The position numbers were made by a program, and so were the translations under genes. DNA of 13,450 nucleotides from CAYFVR01 sp964346545 (GTDB lineage: Bacteria; Desulfobacterota; Desulfobacteria; Desulfobacterales; Desulfococcaceae): NCBI GenBank assembly GCA_964346545.1, contig CAYFVR010000129.1, positions 1-13,450 on the forward strand. Reading direction: 5' to 3'. Every line of letters begins with the position of its first letter. The stretch's first letter is position 1. Below are positions 1 to 7,221 of this stretch, piece after piece. Under the pieces are notes generated by a model that saw nothing but the letters and a program-made list of their open reading frames with translations, did not search any database and had not been told where the DNA came from.

Positions 1-2
1 TC

Positions 3-65
3 GCCCCGCACAATGTCACTTTCGACATTTCCGACGAGGCGCTGGACACGGTGTATAACTGGTAG
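3..65 (+). CDS. 3' end of an unidentified protein-coding gene (partial)
   Basis: An open frame enters from the left edge and stops at TAG 63-65, giving a 20-residue tail that ends DEALDTVYNW. The acidic, ordinary amino-acid composition and a hairpin terminator 28 nt after the stop support a real gene end. Too little is present to name the family, and no function is proposed. Confidence 0.5.
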   Translation, partial: APHNVTFDISDEALDTVYNW

Positions 66-93
66 TCGCCGCGTAGGCGGGGTTTGGCAAGTC

Positions 94-118
94 AAAGGGG
101 GCCTTCGGGCCCCCTTTT
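94..118 (+). terminator. Rho-independent terminator with TTCG loop
   Basis: A 7-bp GGGGGCC/GGCCCCC stem (97-103 with 108-114) closes on a TTCG tetraloop. It is extended by AAA/TTT pairing and followed by a T4 run. It ends the partial gene at the left edge. It also excludes the upstream ATG at 84 as a start for the next gene, because that start would place this hairpin inside the coding sequence. Confidence 0.8.
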
Positions 119-191
119 CGCGTTTGAAACGGCATTTGGGACGGAAACGACATGGGGGGCGCGACGAGACAAAATGGGGGAATTCCCGGAT

Positions 192-220
192 TTGCATTCG
201 TCCCGGTTCGGGGGTATGCT
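192..220 (+). promoter_or_regulatory. Weak sigma-70-like promoter candidate
   Basis: TTGCAT (192-197) and TATGCT (215-220) are separated by 17 nt and lie about 30 nt upstream of the ATG at 252. The matches to TTGACA and TATAAT are partial. The position fits the lipoprotein gene, but the call rests on short degenerate motifs. Confidence 0.25.
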
Positions 221-251
221 TGGGGGAAATCGAGAACCAAATGGAGGTTCC

Positions 252-851
252 ATGTCATTCCCCGTCGTCCCCAAAATGGCCCGAATCCCAATTCTTTCCG
301 TCCTGCTGGCCGGTCTGCTTCTCGGCTGCGCCGCCGGCCCCAAAACCGCGAAGACGTTGAGCGATCCCGAAGCCCAACGGCTGAAGCCCGGTCTTTCGGT
401 TCGCTATTACGACGGCTTCGTCCGCCACATCCGCGAAATCCCCGAGGATGAAATCCTGCTGAAGATCAGCCGGCCCGGAAAGCCGATCAAAAGCATCGAT
501 CATCAGTTCGGCGGCGGAGAGATCTTCGACAGCGGCAAGAGCCGCGGGGTGGGCCTGCGCATGGAAGGGTATCTGCGGATGCAACCGGCCGGGACCTACC
601 GGTTCAAGGCGTTGACCAACGACGGCTTTTCCATGCACATCGGCGACACCCGGGTCCTGTACGATCCCGACGTTCACGGCGACCGTTGGACCGAGCCGAC
701 CGCCTACGTCGCCGAGGAAGCGGGATGGCACCCCGTGCAGCTTCGGTATTTTCAGCGGAAGGGGACCGCCGCCCTGCGGCTTCATTGGCAGCCGCCCGGC
801 GCGGAGGAATTCGTTCCCGTTCCGGCGAAGGCGTTGGGGCATATTCCTTGA
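252..851 (+). CDS. PA14-domain lipoprotein
   Basis: The 199-residue protein starts at ATG 252, four bases after a GGAGG sequence (243-247). Residues 9-25 form a hydrophobic signal segment ending in a lipobox, LLGC, with the lipid-carrying Cys at 26. Lipidation and membrane anchoring are therefore expected. After a short linker, residues about 48-195 resemble the PA14 beta-barrel fold: RYYDGF near the start, a GYL..PAGTYRFKALTNDGF core, then a GWHPVQLRYF strand and a final LRLHWQPPG strand. PA14 domains commonly bind carbohydrate or mediate surface contacts; the ligand here is unknown. The gene appears to stand alone, since the next gene is convergent. An in-frame ATG at 276 would shorten the signal peptide but has no better ribosome binding site. 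The family call is good; the function is not determined. Confidence 0.85.
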   Translation: MSFPVVPKMARIPILSVLLAGLLLGCAAGPKTAKTLSDPEAQRLKPGLSVRYYDGFVRHIREIPEDEILLKISRPGKPIKSIDHQFGGGEIFDSGKSRGVGLRMEGYLRMQPAGTYRFKALTNDGFSMHIGDTRVLYDPDVHGDRWTEPTAYVAEEAGWHPVQLRYFQRKGTAALRLHWQPPGAEEFVPVPAKALGHIP

Positions 852-865
852 TGAAAAGAAGGCCG

Positions 866-938
866 GATTTCCGCAGGGCTCCCATTTTTTCTACCGGAAC
901 TTCTCCGTCAACGGGCCGTGTTCAGACCTGCGGAATCC
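866..938. repeat. Imperfect inverted repeat between convergent genes
   Basis: TTCCGCAGG (869-877) is complementary to CCTGCGGAA (927-935). The match extends to about 12 bp per arm with one bulged T. The 49-nt loop is long and there is no T-run, so a strong terminator is doubtful. It lies between the stops of the lipoprotein gene and the convergent DUF6398-like gene. Confidence 0.25.
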
Positions 939-974
939 GACAAGCCATTTCGCTCCGGTACCCGCGAAGCCGGG

Positions 975-1511
975 TCAGTGCCCGCCTTCTTCTACTTCCG
1001 GTCCATCGTCGGGGATGTAGGGAATCAATCCCTTCCGAAACGCTTCTTCCTGGATCGGACGGGGCGCCTGGCGGATATCCACCAGTAGGCCGTTCACTTC
1101 CAGCACCCACAGCAGCGGATTGTCGTCCATGCGGCTGGGCAGGCACCACTCGGGGTCCAGTCGGTGCATGTCGAACATATCCCGAATCAGCGCCCCCTTG
1201 TTCGCCCCGGTGCTTTTTTTGACCCCGAACGCCTCGCACAGTTCGTCGGAACTCAGATAGGGTTCATTATCCTTGTCGAACAGGAAATTGACGAAGCCCA
1301 GCGCGTAAACGATGCCGCAAGCCCAGATATCTTCATTGCCCCGGGCAAGTGGAGAGGGGCGCTTTCGCGCCAGTTTTGCGGTGAGCTTCCGAGCCAGTTC
1401 GGCGTATTCTTCGCCGAGATAATCCGTGCATACCGGATCGGTCAGCGCGACGATGGCGTCGTATTTGGGCTGTATGGCGGCGGGGACGTTGGCGGAGCGT
1501 TTTTTGGCCAT
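975..1511 (-). CDS. DUF6398-like protein
   Basis: The 178-residue soluble protein begins MAKKRSANVP at ATG 1511, with an AAAGG sequence about 9 nt upstream. Residues 16-58 carry the pattern I recall for DUF6398: KYDAIVALTDPVC, then EEYAEL, then LARKRPSPLARG. This is followed by WACGIVYALGFVNFLFD around residues 62-80 and a helical segment, LSSDELCEAFGVKKSTGANKG, that looks like a small helix-turn-helix (roughly 86-107). The last ~50 residues are acidic. No signal peptide or membrane segment is present. The function of DUF6398 is unknown. A nucleic-acid-binding role is possible because of the HTH-like segment, but this is inference. It lies 188 bp beyond the end of the ThiF-like gene on the same strand, so it may be a separate transcription unit. 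Confidence 0.8.
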   Translation of the reverse strand: MAKKRSANVPAAIQPKYDAIVALTDPVCTDYLGEEYAELARKLTAKLARKRPSPLARGNEDIWACGIVYALGFVNFLFDKDNEPYLSSDELCEAFGVKKSTGANKGALIRDMFDMHRLDPEWCLPSRMDDNPLLWVLEVNGLLVDIRQAPRPIQEEAFRKGLIPYIPDDGPEVEEGGH

Positions 1512-1540
1512 GAAGATAAACCTTTCGGCTTTTGATCCAA

Positions 1541-1556
1541 AAAAACAGGCGTTTTT
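1541..1556 (-). terminator. A/T-rich hairpin, possible weak terminator
   Basis: On the minus strand AAAAAC-GCCT-GTTTTT forms a 6-bp stem followed by more T residues. It lies between the ThiF-like gene and the DUF6398-like gene and could end the long operon. The stem is nearly all A-T, so it would be weak. The rest of 1512-1699 shows no other feature I can support. Confidence 0.25.
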
Positions 1557-1699
1557 GAAGAAAAACAAAGGAAGTGGGACGCAGGCGCGGTCGCCTTTGC
1601 AAGCAACGTCCGCAAATCGGGGTGCGGAAATAAACGGAAATAAAAGGGGATGCCTTCCATCAGACGAGTGGGGAAAAGCGGATGGGGAAGCATATGGCG

Positions 1700-2572
1700 T
1701 CAGGCCAAATCCAGCATCTGAAACGTGGTGTCGGCGAGATCCATCAACAACAGGCGATTGCGGAGGTCGGGTTCCCCGCCCCGAAGGATTTTGACGGCTT
1801 CGCTGCATTCCAGGGCGGAGAGCACGGTGATGGCGTGGGGAAGGGTGCCCAGGGTTTGTTCCGCCCCTTTTTTCCCGGCCGACTCCGGCGGGCCGTAGAT
1901 CAACCGCAGGCCAACGTCTTCCGGGAAAATCGTGGTGACGTGGCCCGCCACCCCGCCGATGGCCGCGGAAACCAGCGGAATTCCGGCTTTTCGGGCGGCC
2001 GATTCCAGGACGAAGCGGGCGGGGAGGTTGTCCAGGCAATCCACCGCCAGATCGGCGCCCGCCAGAAGCGCCTCCGCGTTGACCGTGGCCAGAAAGATCG
2101 GGTGGACCGAAACCTCCACCGAGGGATTCACCCGGGCCACCCGATGGGCCGCTCCGGCCGCCTTGGGCGTGTCCAGCAGCTCGGGAAGGCTGAAGAGCTG
2201 GCGGTTCAGGTTGCTGGCCTCGAAATTGTCCCCGTCGATCAGCGTCAGCCGGCCGACCCCCTCCCGGGCGAGGATTTCCACCACCGTTCCCCCCAGGCCG
2301 CCCAGCCCCACCACGGCCACGCGGGAACGGAGCAGGCGGGCCTGATCCGTCGAATCGAAGGTCCGGAAATTTCGCGCGTATCGCTCCGGAACGACCCCCG
2401 CGTCCAAAGCGGCGGCCTCCAGTTCCCATCCGGGCAGATGAAACCGGCCGCACAGCTCGCGGACGGCCGCGGGCGAAAGCGACCGATAGGCCTGGCCGTC
2501 GGGAAAGGCCGCGGAAACCGCCCGTTCCGAAATCGCCTCCGCAATCTTCGCTTTATCGCCCGCCTCGCCCAT
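1700..2572 (-). CDS. ThiF/MoeB/HesA-family E1-like adenylyltransferase
   Basis: The 290-residue enzyme is expected to adenylate the C-terminal glycine of the sulfur carrier encoded immediately upstream, using ATP. The Rossmann nucleotide loop GLGGLG is at 89-94. The ATP-binding stretch DGDNFEASNLNRQ (113-125) contains the family's Asp, Asn, Arg and Gln residues, and DCLDN (178-182) is the second conserved Asp-Asn motif. The C-terminal TLGTLPHAITVLSALECSEAVKIL segment matches the family helix. Residues 1-62 form an extra N-terminal segment before the usual YARNF start of the fold. The CxxC zinc pairs of MoeB and a Cys at the usual catalytic position are absent, so it may only adenylate rather than form a thioester. 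The start overlaps the previous stop as TGATG, indicating translational coupling. The true target pathway (molybdopterin, tungstopterin, thiamine or other) is not decided by sequence. Confidence 0.88.
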   Translation of the reverse strand: MGEAGDKAKIAEAISERAVSAAFPDGQAYRSLSPAAVRELCGRFHLPGWELEAAALDAGVVPERYARNFRTFDSTDQARLLRSRVAVVGLGGLGGTVVEILAREGVGRLTLIDGDNFEASNLNRQLFSLPELLDTPKAAGAAHRVARVNPSVEVSVHPIFLATVNAEALLAGADLAVDCLDNLPARFVLESAARKAGIPLVSAAIGGVAGHVTTIFPEDVGLRLIYGPPESAGKKGAEQTLGTLPHAITVLSALECSEAVKILRGGEPDLRNRLLLMDLADTTFQMLDLA

Positions 2573-2805
2573 CAGCCGCCCCCCACCGGCGGAAAAATCC
2601 CCAGGCGATCGCCGGATTTGAGCGGGGTGTCAAATTCGGCCTTCCGGCCGTTGATGAAAATCAGCTTGGCATCCTCTTCCGGAACGGAAAGTTGCCGGAT
2701 GACGTCGTGGACGGTGGTCCCTTCCGCCACCGGAAAATCGTCGGAATTTTCCGGCGTCAGCGGCGTGAGGGTGGCGAAGAGTTTTACCGTGATGCGAGAA
2801 TCCAT
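2572..2805 (-). CDS. MoaD/ThiS-like ubiquitin-fold sulfur carrier
   Basis: This 77-residue beta-grasp protein ends FPPVGGG. The terminal Gly-Gly is the tail that an E1 enzyme adenylates and a sulfur donor converts to thiocarboxylate. The preceding pattern (ITVKLFATL, a VHDVIRQL helix, IFINGRKAEFDTPLKSGDRLGIFPPVGGG) is typical of MoaD/ThiS. A GGAAGGAA ribosome binding site lies 2811-2818, six bases before ATG 2805. Its TGA shares one base with the ATG of the ThiF-like gene, so the carrier and its activating enzyme are made together. It may serve a pterin cofactor for a molybdenum or tungsten enzyme; such pairs occur near aldehyde:ferredoxin oxidoreductase genes in sulfate reducers, though none is in this window. 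An unusual feature is three terminal glycines rather than two. Confidence 0.9.
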   Translation of the reverse strand: MDSRITVKLFATLTPLTPENSDDFPVAEGTTVHDVIRQLSVPEEDAKLIFINGRKAEFDTPLKSGDRLGIFPPVGGG

Positions 2806-2844
2806 GGGCGTTCCTTCCGGGGCTCGAAGACGGCGTCGGCGAAA

Positions 2845-4206
2845 TCAGCGGACTTCGAACTCCTCCATTTCGTATTTTTTCAGCTTGCGGTACAGGGTCT
2901 TGCGGCCGATGCCGAGAATTTCGGCGGCCCGGACCCGGTTGTTTTCGGCGAATTTGAGCACCCGGAGAATGTGGGCCTTTTCCAGCTCGTCCAGGGATTG
3001 AAACGGGGTGTCCCGGGGCGTGTCCCGAACCGCGTTCACCAGCTCGTGGGGCAGGCATCGTTCGGTCAGCAGACCGTTTTCGGAAAGGATGATGCCCCGC
3101 TCGATGACGTTTTGCAACTCCCGCACGTTGCCGGGCCAGTGGTAGGCCAGCAGGCATTCCATGGCCCGGGCCGAAATCCGGCAGAGGGGGCCTCCCTGGC
3201 TCAGCTTTCCGCGAAAATATTCCACCAGCAGCGGAATGTCCTCGGCCCGGTCCCGCAGCGGCGGCAGGAGGATGGTGAAGACGTTGAGCCGGTGAAACAG
3301 GGCCTGGCTGAAACGTCCCGCCGCCACCTCTTCCGAGAGGTTGCGGTTGGTGGCGAACAGGAAGCGGATGTCCACTTGGCGTTCGTCCTGCCCGCCCACC
3401 CGCCGGTAGGTCTGGTTTTCCAGCACCCGCAGCATGGATGCCTGCACCTCCACGGGCAGTTCGCCCACCTCGTCCAGAAACAGCGTTCCCTTGTTGGCCA
3501 GGGCCAGCAATCCCTCCCGGGATTCGGTGGCCCCGGTGAAGGAGCCGCGCCGATAGCCGAACAATTCGCTGCGGATCAGCTCCTTTTGCAGGGTGCCGCA
3601 GTTCTTGGTGATCAGCGGCTGGGCGGCGCGGCCGCTCAACTGATGGAGGTTGCGGGCCACGACGTTTTTCCCGGTGCCGCTTTCCCCGGTGATCAGAACG
3701 GGAACGTGGGTGGGGGCGACCTTCCGCACCATGTAGCGGACGTCGTCCAGCCCGGGGGACTGTCCGATGATTTTGTAGTTCGGCTTGGCGGATTGATGGT
3801 GGCGCAGGACCTGGTTTTCCCGGCGCAGCCGGACCCGCTGGTTGGCCTTCTCGATGACCAGTTCCAGCCGGTCCAGGTTGAACGGCTTGGTGAGGTAGTC
3901 GTAGGCCCCCATCCGCATGGCTTCCACCGCGCTGTCGATGTCGCCGAAGCCGGTGACCAGGATGATTTCCAGTTCGGGCGCCATTTCCTGGAACTGGATC
4001 ATCAGATCCAGCCCGTTGGCGTCGGGCAGCTTGATGTCCAAGACGGCCACGTCGAACCGCTGCTTGCGAAGCTTGATCAGTCCTTCCCGGGCGTTGGCGG
4101 CCGTGGCGACCACGCGATGATCGGAGGAAATTTCCAGATCGATCAGCCGGCGGATCGATTTTTCGTCGTCCACCACCAGGATTTGAATGGGATCGGTGCC
4201 GTTCAT
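2845..4206 (-). CDS. NtrC-type sigma-54-dependent response regulator
   Basis: The 453-residue protein has three domains. The receiver domain (1-120) has the acidic pair D13-D14, phosphoacceptor D57 in VLDIKLPD, T85 and K107. The AAA+ sigma-54 interaction domain (about 145-375) has Walker A GESGTGKN (174-181), the sigma-54-contacting loop GSFTGA (221-226), Walker B GTLFLDE (240-246) and the FHRLNVF arginine region. The Fis-type helix-turn-helix is at the C-terminus (AAEILGIGRKTLYRKLKKY). Phosphorylated by the adjacent kinase, it should form a hexamer and open sigma-54 promoters; the -24/-12 element before adh2 is the obvious local target. Two departures are GSFTGA instead of GAFTGA and Asn after the Walker A Lys. 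ATG 4206 is chosen because MNGTDPIQILVVDDE is a normal receiver start. However, the AGGAG on the same strand is 17 nt away, so initiation may be weak or coupled. The sulfur-carrier gene follows after 39 bp. Confidence 0.93.
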   Translation of the reverse strand: MNGTDPIQILVVDDEKSIRRLIDLEISSDHRVVATAANAREGLIKLRKQRFDVAVLDIKLPDANGLDLMIQFQEMAPELEIILVTGFGDIDSAVEAMRMGAYDYLTKPFNLDRLELVIEKANQRVRLRRENQVLRHHQSAKPNYKIIGQSPGLDDVRYMVRKVAPTHVPVLITGESGTGKNVVARNLHQLSGRAAQPLITKNCGTLQKELIRSELFGYRRGSFTGATESREGLLALANKGTLFLDEVGELPVEVQASMLRVLENQTYRRVGGQDERQVDIRFLFATNRNLSEEVAAGRFSQALFHRLNVFTILLPPLRDRAEDIPLLVEYFRGKLSQGGPLCRISARAMECLLAYHWPGNVRELQNVIERGIILSENGLLTERCLPHELVNAVRDTPRDTPFQSLDELEKAHILRVLKFAENNRVRAAEILGIGRKTLYRKLKKYEMEEFEVR

Positions 4207-4350
4207 CTCCGAGGGAATTTCGTCTCCTGAATGGTTTCGGTGCAAATTCCGTAGTTTTGGTTTCCCGGAGCCGGGTCTTTTGGCCGGGGCGGATGGCTCT
4301 GGCCGCTCCGGCGCCGCCCGGGCTTCGTCCGTTGGTCGGCGCGGTTTGGA

Positions 4351-4368
4351 AAGGCCGGGAACGGCCTT
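4351..4368 (-). other. Stable hairpin in the kinase-regulator gap
   Basis: A perfect 7-bp stem (AAGGCCG/CGGCCTT) with a 4-base loop sits two bases after the kinase stop codon. No long T-run follows, so it is more likely a partial attenuator or an mRNA-stabilising or processing structure than a full terminator. It lies in the 164-bp spacer that separates two genes usually found close together. Confidence 0.4.
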
Positions 4369-4370
4369 GC

Positions 4371-5564
4371 TCAGGCCAGGGGCAGTTTGACCCGGAAGGT
4401 GGCGCCCCGGTTCGGTTCGCTTTCCACCAGAATTTCGCCCTGGTGCTGCCGGATGATGTTGTAGCAGGTGGACAGGCCGATGCCGATGCCCTGGCCCACC
4501 GGCTTGGTGGTGAAGAAGGGGTCGAACAGCTTGGTCATATTTTCGACCGGAATGCCGGCGCCGGTGTCGGACACGCACACCACCATCCATCGCCCCCGGA
4601 CGCCCGAGCGGATGGTGATCTGTCCGCCGCCCTGGATGGCGTCCAGCGCGTTCAGCACCAGGTTGAGCACCACCTGCTTCAGCTCCGCCTCCACGCCCCG
4701 GGCCTGCGGCGCGGCGGGGTCCAGGTCCAGGCAGATGGCCTGGGGGAGCCGGCTTTTGAGCTGATGTTCGAGCAGTTTGATGACGTCCACCACCACCCGG
4801 TTGACGTCCACGCCGGTATAGTCCAGCCGTTCCCTGGGGCTGAAGGTGAGCAGATTCCGCACGATGTCCCGGCAGCGGTCGCATTCGTCCCGGATCGTTT
4901 CCAGATATTCCTGAAACGCCCGCACCAGCCGGGGGTCGGAATCCCCGAGCCGTTCCCGCACCCGGGGCAGGCGACGCCGGAGACCTTCGGTGAAGCCGCC
5001 GATGGCGGTGAGCGGGTTGTTGATCTCGTGGGCCATTCCGGCGGCCAGCAGCCCGATGGTGGCCATCTTTTCGGCGTGGTAGTACTTGGCCTCGTAGGCC
5101 TTTTCCACGGTCACGTCCCGCTTCAGCAGCAACACGTTTCCGGCGGTTCCTCCGGCCTCCATCAGGGGGGAGGCGGTGATTTCGAACTGCCGGTTTTTGC
5201 CGTCCACGTCGAAAATGTGGGTCTGGCGGCAGACGTGGTTGGCCCGGAGGGCGTCCACCAGCGGGCAGGGCGAGCACGGCCGGTCCCTCCCGCGGAAGAT
5301 TTGGTGGCAATACTGGTCCAGCGGGTTCAGACACTGAAAGGTTCGGAAGAAGACGTGGTTGACGGAAACGATCCGGAAGTCCGGCCGGACGACCGCCATC
5401 ACGTCGGTGATGCCGTCCAGAATCGCCTGGATCTCCTGCCGCTTCTGCTCCAGCTCCCGGTTGGAATGCCGGAGTTCCCGCATTTTGATCTGGGCTTCCT
5501 TGTAGAAGCCGAGCTTGGTGTGCTCGATGCCGATCAGATCTTCCAGGCGGGTGTCGGCGCGCAT
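4371..5564 (-). CDS. Cytoplasmic PAS-domain sensor histidine kinase
   Basis: The 397-residue protein has no membrane segment or signal peptide, so it senses an internal signal. Residues 14-47 look like a coiled coil. A PAS domain (about 48-152) contains Cys 78, 86, 97, 100 and 112, including CHQIFRGRDRPCSPCP, a Cys-rich motif seen in PAS domains of anaerobes. The HisKA helix carries phosphoacceptor H179 in GMAHEINNPL. The ATPase domain has an N-box (NLVLNALDAI), a G1 box (VSDTGAGIP), an F-box (LFDPFFTTK) and a G2 box (GQGIGIGLST). ATG 5564 is preferred because the upstream adh1 stop and this start overlap as TGATG, with a GAGAGG sequence just upstream; a GTG one codon earlier is the alternative. 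The sigma-54 regulator downstream is the expected partner. The signal is not identifiable from sequence; redox state, metal or a reactive aldehyde are guesses based on the cysteines. Confidence 0.93.
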   Translation of the reverse strand: MRADTRLEDLIGIEHTKLGFYKEAQIKMRELRHSNRELEQKRQEIQAILDGITDVMAVVRPDFRIVSVNHVFFRTFQCLNPLDQYCHQIFRGRDRPCSPCPLVDALRANHVCRQTHIFDVDGKNRQFEITASPLMEAGGTAGNVLLLKRDVTVEKAYEAKYYHAEKMATIGLLAAGMAHEINNPLTAIGGFTEGLRRRLPRVRERLGDSDPRLVRAFQEYLETIRDECDRCRDIVRNLLTFSPRERLDYTGVDVNRVVVDVIKLLEHQLKSRLPQAICLDLDPAAPQARGVEAELKQVVLNLVLNALDAIQGGGQITIRSGVRGRWMVVCVSDTGAGIPVENMTKLFDPFFTTKPVGQGIGIGLSTCYNIIRQHQGEILVESEPNRGATFRVKLPLA

Positions 5565-7194
5565 CACCAGGCCCTCTCGCAGATTTCCACCATATCGTCG
5601 GCGGTGGCCTCGCGCGGATTGGTCAGCAGGCAGGAGTCATGGACGGCCATTTGGCAAACCTGGGACAGGGTGGACCGGTCGGACACGACGTCCCGCAGGC
5701 GGGTCGAAATGTCCAGGGAGTGGCAGTAGGCTTCCAATTCCTCGATTCCGCGAAGGGCGGTTTCCCGGTCGGAACCGAGGCGGCGGCCCAGAATGATGGC
5801 GCCGATGTTCGCGATTTTCCGCGGGCAGGCTTCCAGGTTGAACCGCATCACGTGGGGCAGCAGCACCGGATGAATCAGCCCGTGGACCACGTCCAGCATC
5901 CCGCCCAGGGAGTGGGCCAGGGCGTGATCCAGTCCCAGGCTGGCGTTGCTGAAGGCCATTCCCGCCGAGGTGCCGGCGATGCTGAGGTTTTCCAGGGCGT
6001 CCAGGGAGCGGGTTTCCAGGGCCACCGACAAGTTCTGGATGATGAGTTCGATGGCCTTGAGGGAGTGAAGCTCCGTGAACGGGGAGGCCAGTCGGGAGAC
6101 GTAGGCCTCCACCGCGTGGGCCATGGCGTCGATGNNNNNNNNNNNNNNNNNNNNNNNNNNNNNNNNNNNNNNNNNNNNNNNNNNNNNNNNNNNNNNNNNN
6201 NNNNNNNNNNNNNNNNNNNNNNNNNNNNNNNNNNCGGGGAGGCCAGTCGGGAGACGTAGGCCTCCACCGCGTGGGCCATGGCGTCGATGTTCGCGATTTT
6301 CCGCGGGCAGGCTTCCAGGTTGAACCGCATCACGTGGGGCAGCAGCACCGGATGAATCAGCCCGTGGACCACGTCCAGCATCCCGCCCAGGGAGTGGGCC
6401 AGGGCGTGATCCAGTCCCAGGCTGGCGTTGCTGAAGGCCATTCCCGCCGAGGTGCCGGCGATGCTGAGGTTTTCCAGGGCGTCCAGGGAGCGGGTTTCCA
6501 GGGCCACCGACAAGTTCTGGATGATGAGTTCGATGGCCTTGAGGGAGTGAAGCTCCGTGAACGGGGAGGCCAGTCGGGAGACGTAGGCCTCCACCGCGTG
6601 GGCCATGGCGTCGATGGCGGCCGCGATGATGAGGGACCGGGTTTTGGTGGTCAGGATTTCCGGGTCGATGATGGAGATGTTGGGCACCAGCGTTCGGCTG
6701 ATGATGGACATTTTGACCGCGCGCTTCACGTCGTTGATGATGGTGAACTGGGAAACGTCGGACCCGCTGCCCGCCGTGGAGGGCAGAAAGACCATGGGGG
6801 GCAGCGGATGCTGGATGCGGTTGGCCCCTTCGTAGTCGTGAACCGTTCCGCCGTTGCTCACCACCAGCGCGACGCCCTTGGCCGCGTCCATGGGGCTGCC
6901 GCCGCCCAGCGCCATCACCACGTCGCAGCCCTCTTCCCGGTAGCGGAGCGCGCCGTCCCGCACCTGGAAATCTCGGGGATTGGCCACCACTTCGGGGTAG
7001 TAGTGCCAGTCCAAACGTTCCTGCCGCAGCACGTCCAGAACCTTCTCCACCCATCCGGCCTTTTCCAGTCCGGGGTCGCTGACGAAGAAGACCTTTTCCG
7101 CGCCCAGCCGGCGGGCGCAGACCCCGGCGTATTGCAGGCTGCCCCGGCCAAAGAAAATTTCCGGGATGGAAAATTTGCGGACGTTTAGCGGCAT
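5564..7194 (-). CDS. Iron-containing alcohol dehydrogenase, interrupted by assembly gap and internal duplication (adh1)
   Basis: This is a group III NAD(P)-dependent alcohol dehydrogenase. It starts at ATG 7194 with AAGGAG five bases upstream. The N-terminal half has GGGSPMDAAK (97-106) for the dinucleotide and PSTAGSGSD (138-146). The metal site would be D195, H199, H263 and H277, with H267 also conserved. As given, the frame is broken: residues 194-302 occur twice in full (6616-6290 and 6134-5808) plus a third partial copy (6289-6235), around 100 Ns. Removing 482 nt gives one uninterrupted 382-residue enzyme of normal family length ending CERAW. The gene is therefore probably intact in the organism unless the duplication is real. 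It follows the glutaredoxin-like gene by 27 bp and overlaps the kinase start as TGATG. The likely substrate is a short-chain primary alcohol or aldehyde, by family. Confidence 0.85.
5808..6134. repeat. Direct repeat copy 1 (327 nt) within adh1
   Basis: By eye this block is identical to 6290-6616. It is 109 codons long, in frame, and runs directly into the N gap. Both copies are preceded by CGATG, and the block itself ends in GTCGATG. Confidence 0.9.
6135..6234. other. Assembly gap of 100 Ns
   Basis: This is a run of exactly 100 unknown bases, the conventional length for a gap of unknown size. It lies inside adh1, between copies of an internal repeat. Its length is not a multiple of three, so the reading frame across it carries no meaning. 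Confidence 0.99.
6235..6289. repeat. Partial repeat copy (55 nt) within adh1
   Basis: This stretch equals the last 55 nt of the repeat unit (6080-6134 and 6562-6616). It joins directly, without Ns, to the first base of copy 2 at 6290. It therefore records a tail-to-head junction, as expected of a tandem array or of an assembly loop. Confidence 0.9.
6290..6616. repeat. Direct repeat copy 2 (327 nt) within adh1
   Basis: Same sequence as 5808-6134. On the high-coordinate side it continues into the unique N-terminal part of adh1. It encodes residues 194-302 of the dehydrogenase, which contain every predicted metal ligand. Confidence 0.9.
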
Positions 7195-7221
7195 GGGGAC
7201 TCCTTTTTCCCGAAGCCGGGA

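Noticed and set aside
84..251. Upstream ATG 84 as the start of the PA14 lipoprotein.
   Set aside because: It would put a terminator hairpin (94-118) inside the gene and bury the signal peptide and lipobox internally. ATG 252 has a GGAGG and gives a normal lipoprotein start.
4207..5334. Extension of the regulator upstream in its long open frame.
   Set aside because: The frame overlaps the kinase gene and encodes Arg/Pro/Gly-rich sequence typical of a GC-rich antisense or alternate frame. The receiver domain begins normally at the ATG at 4206.
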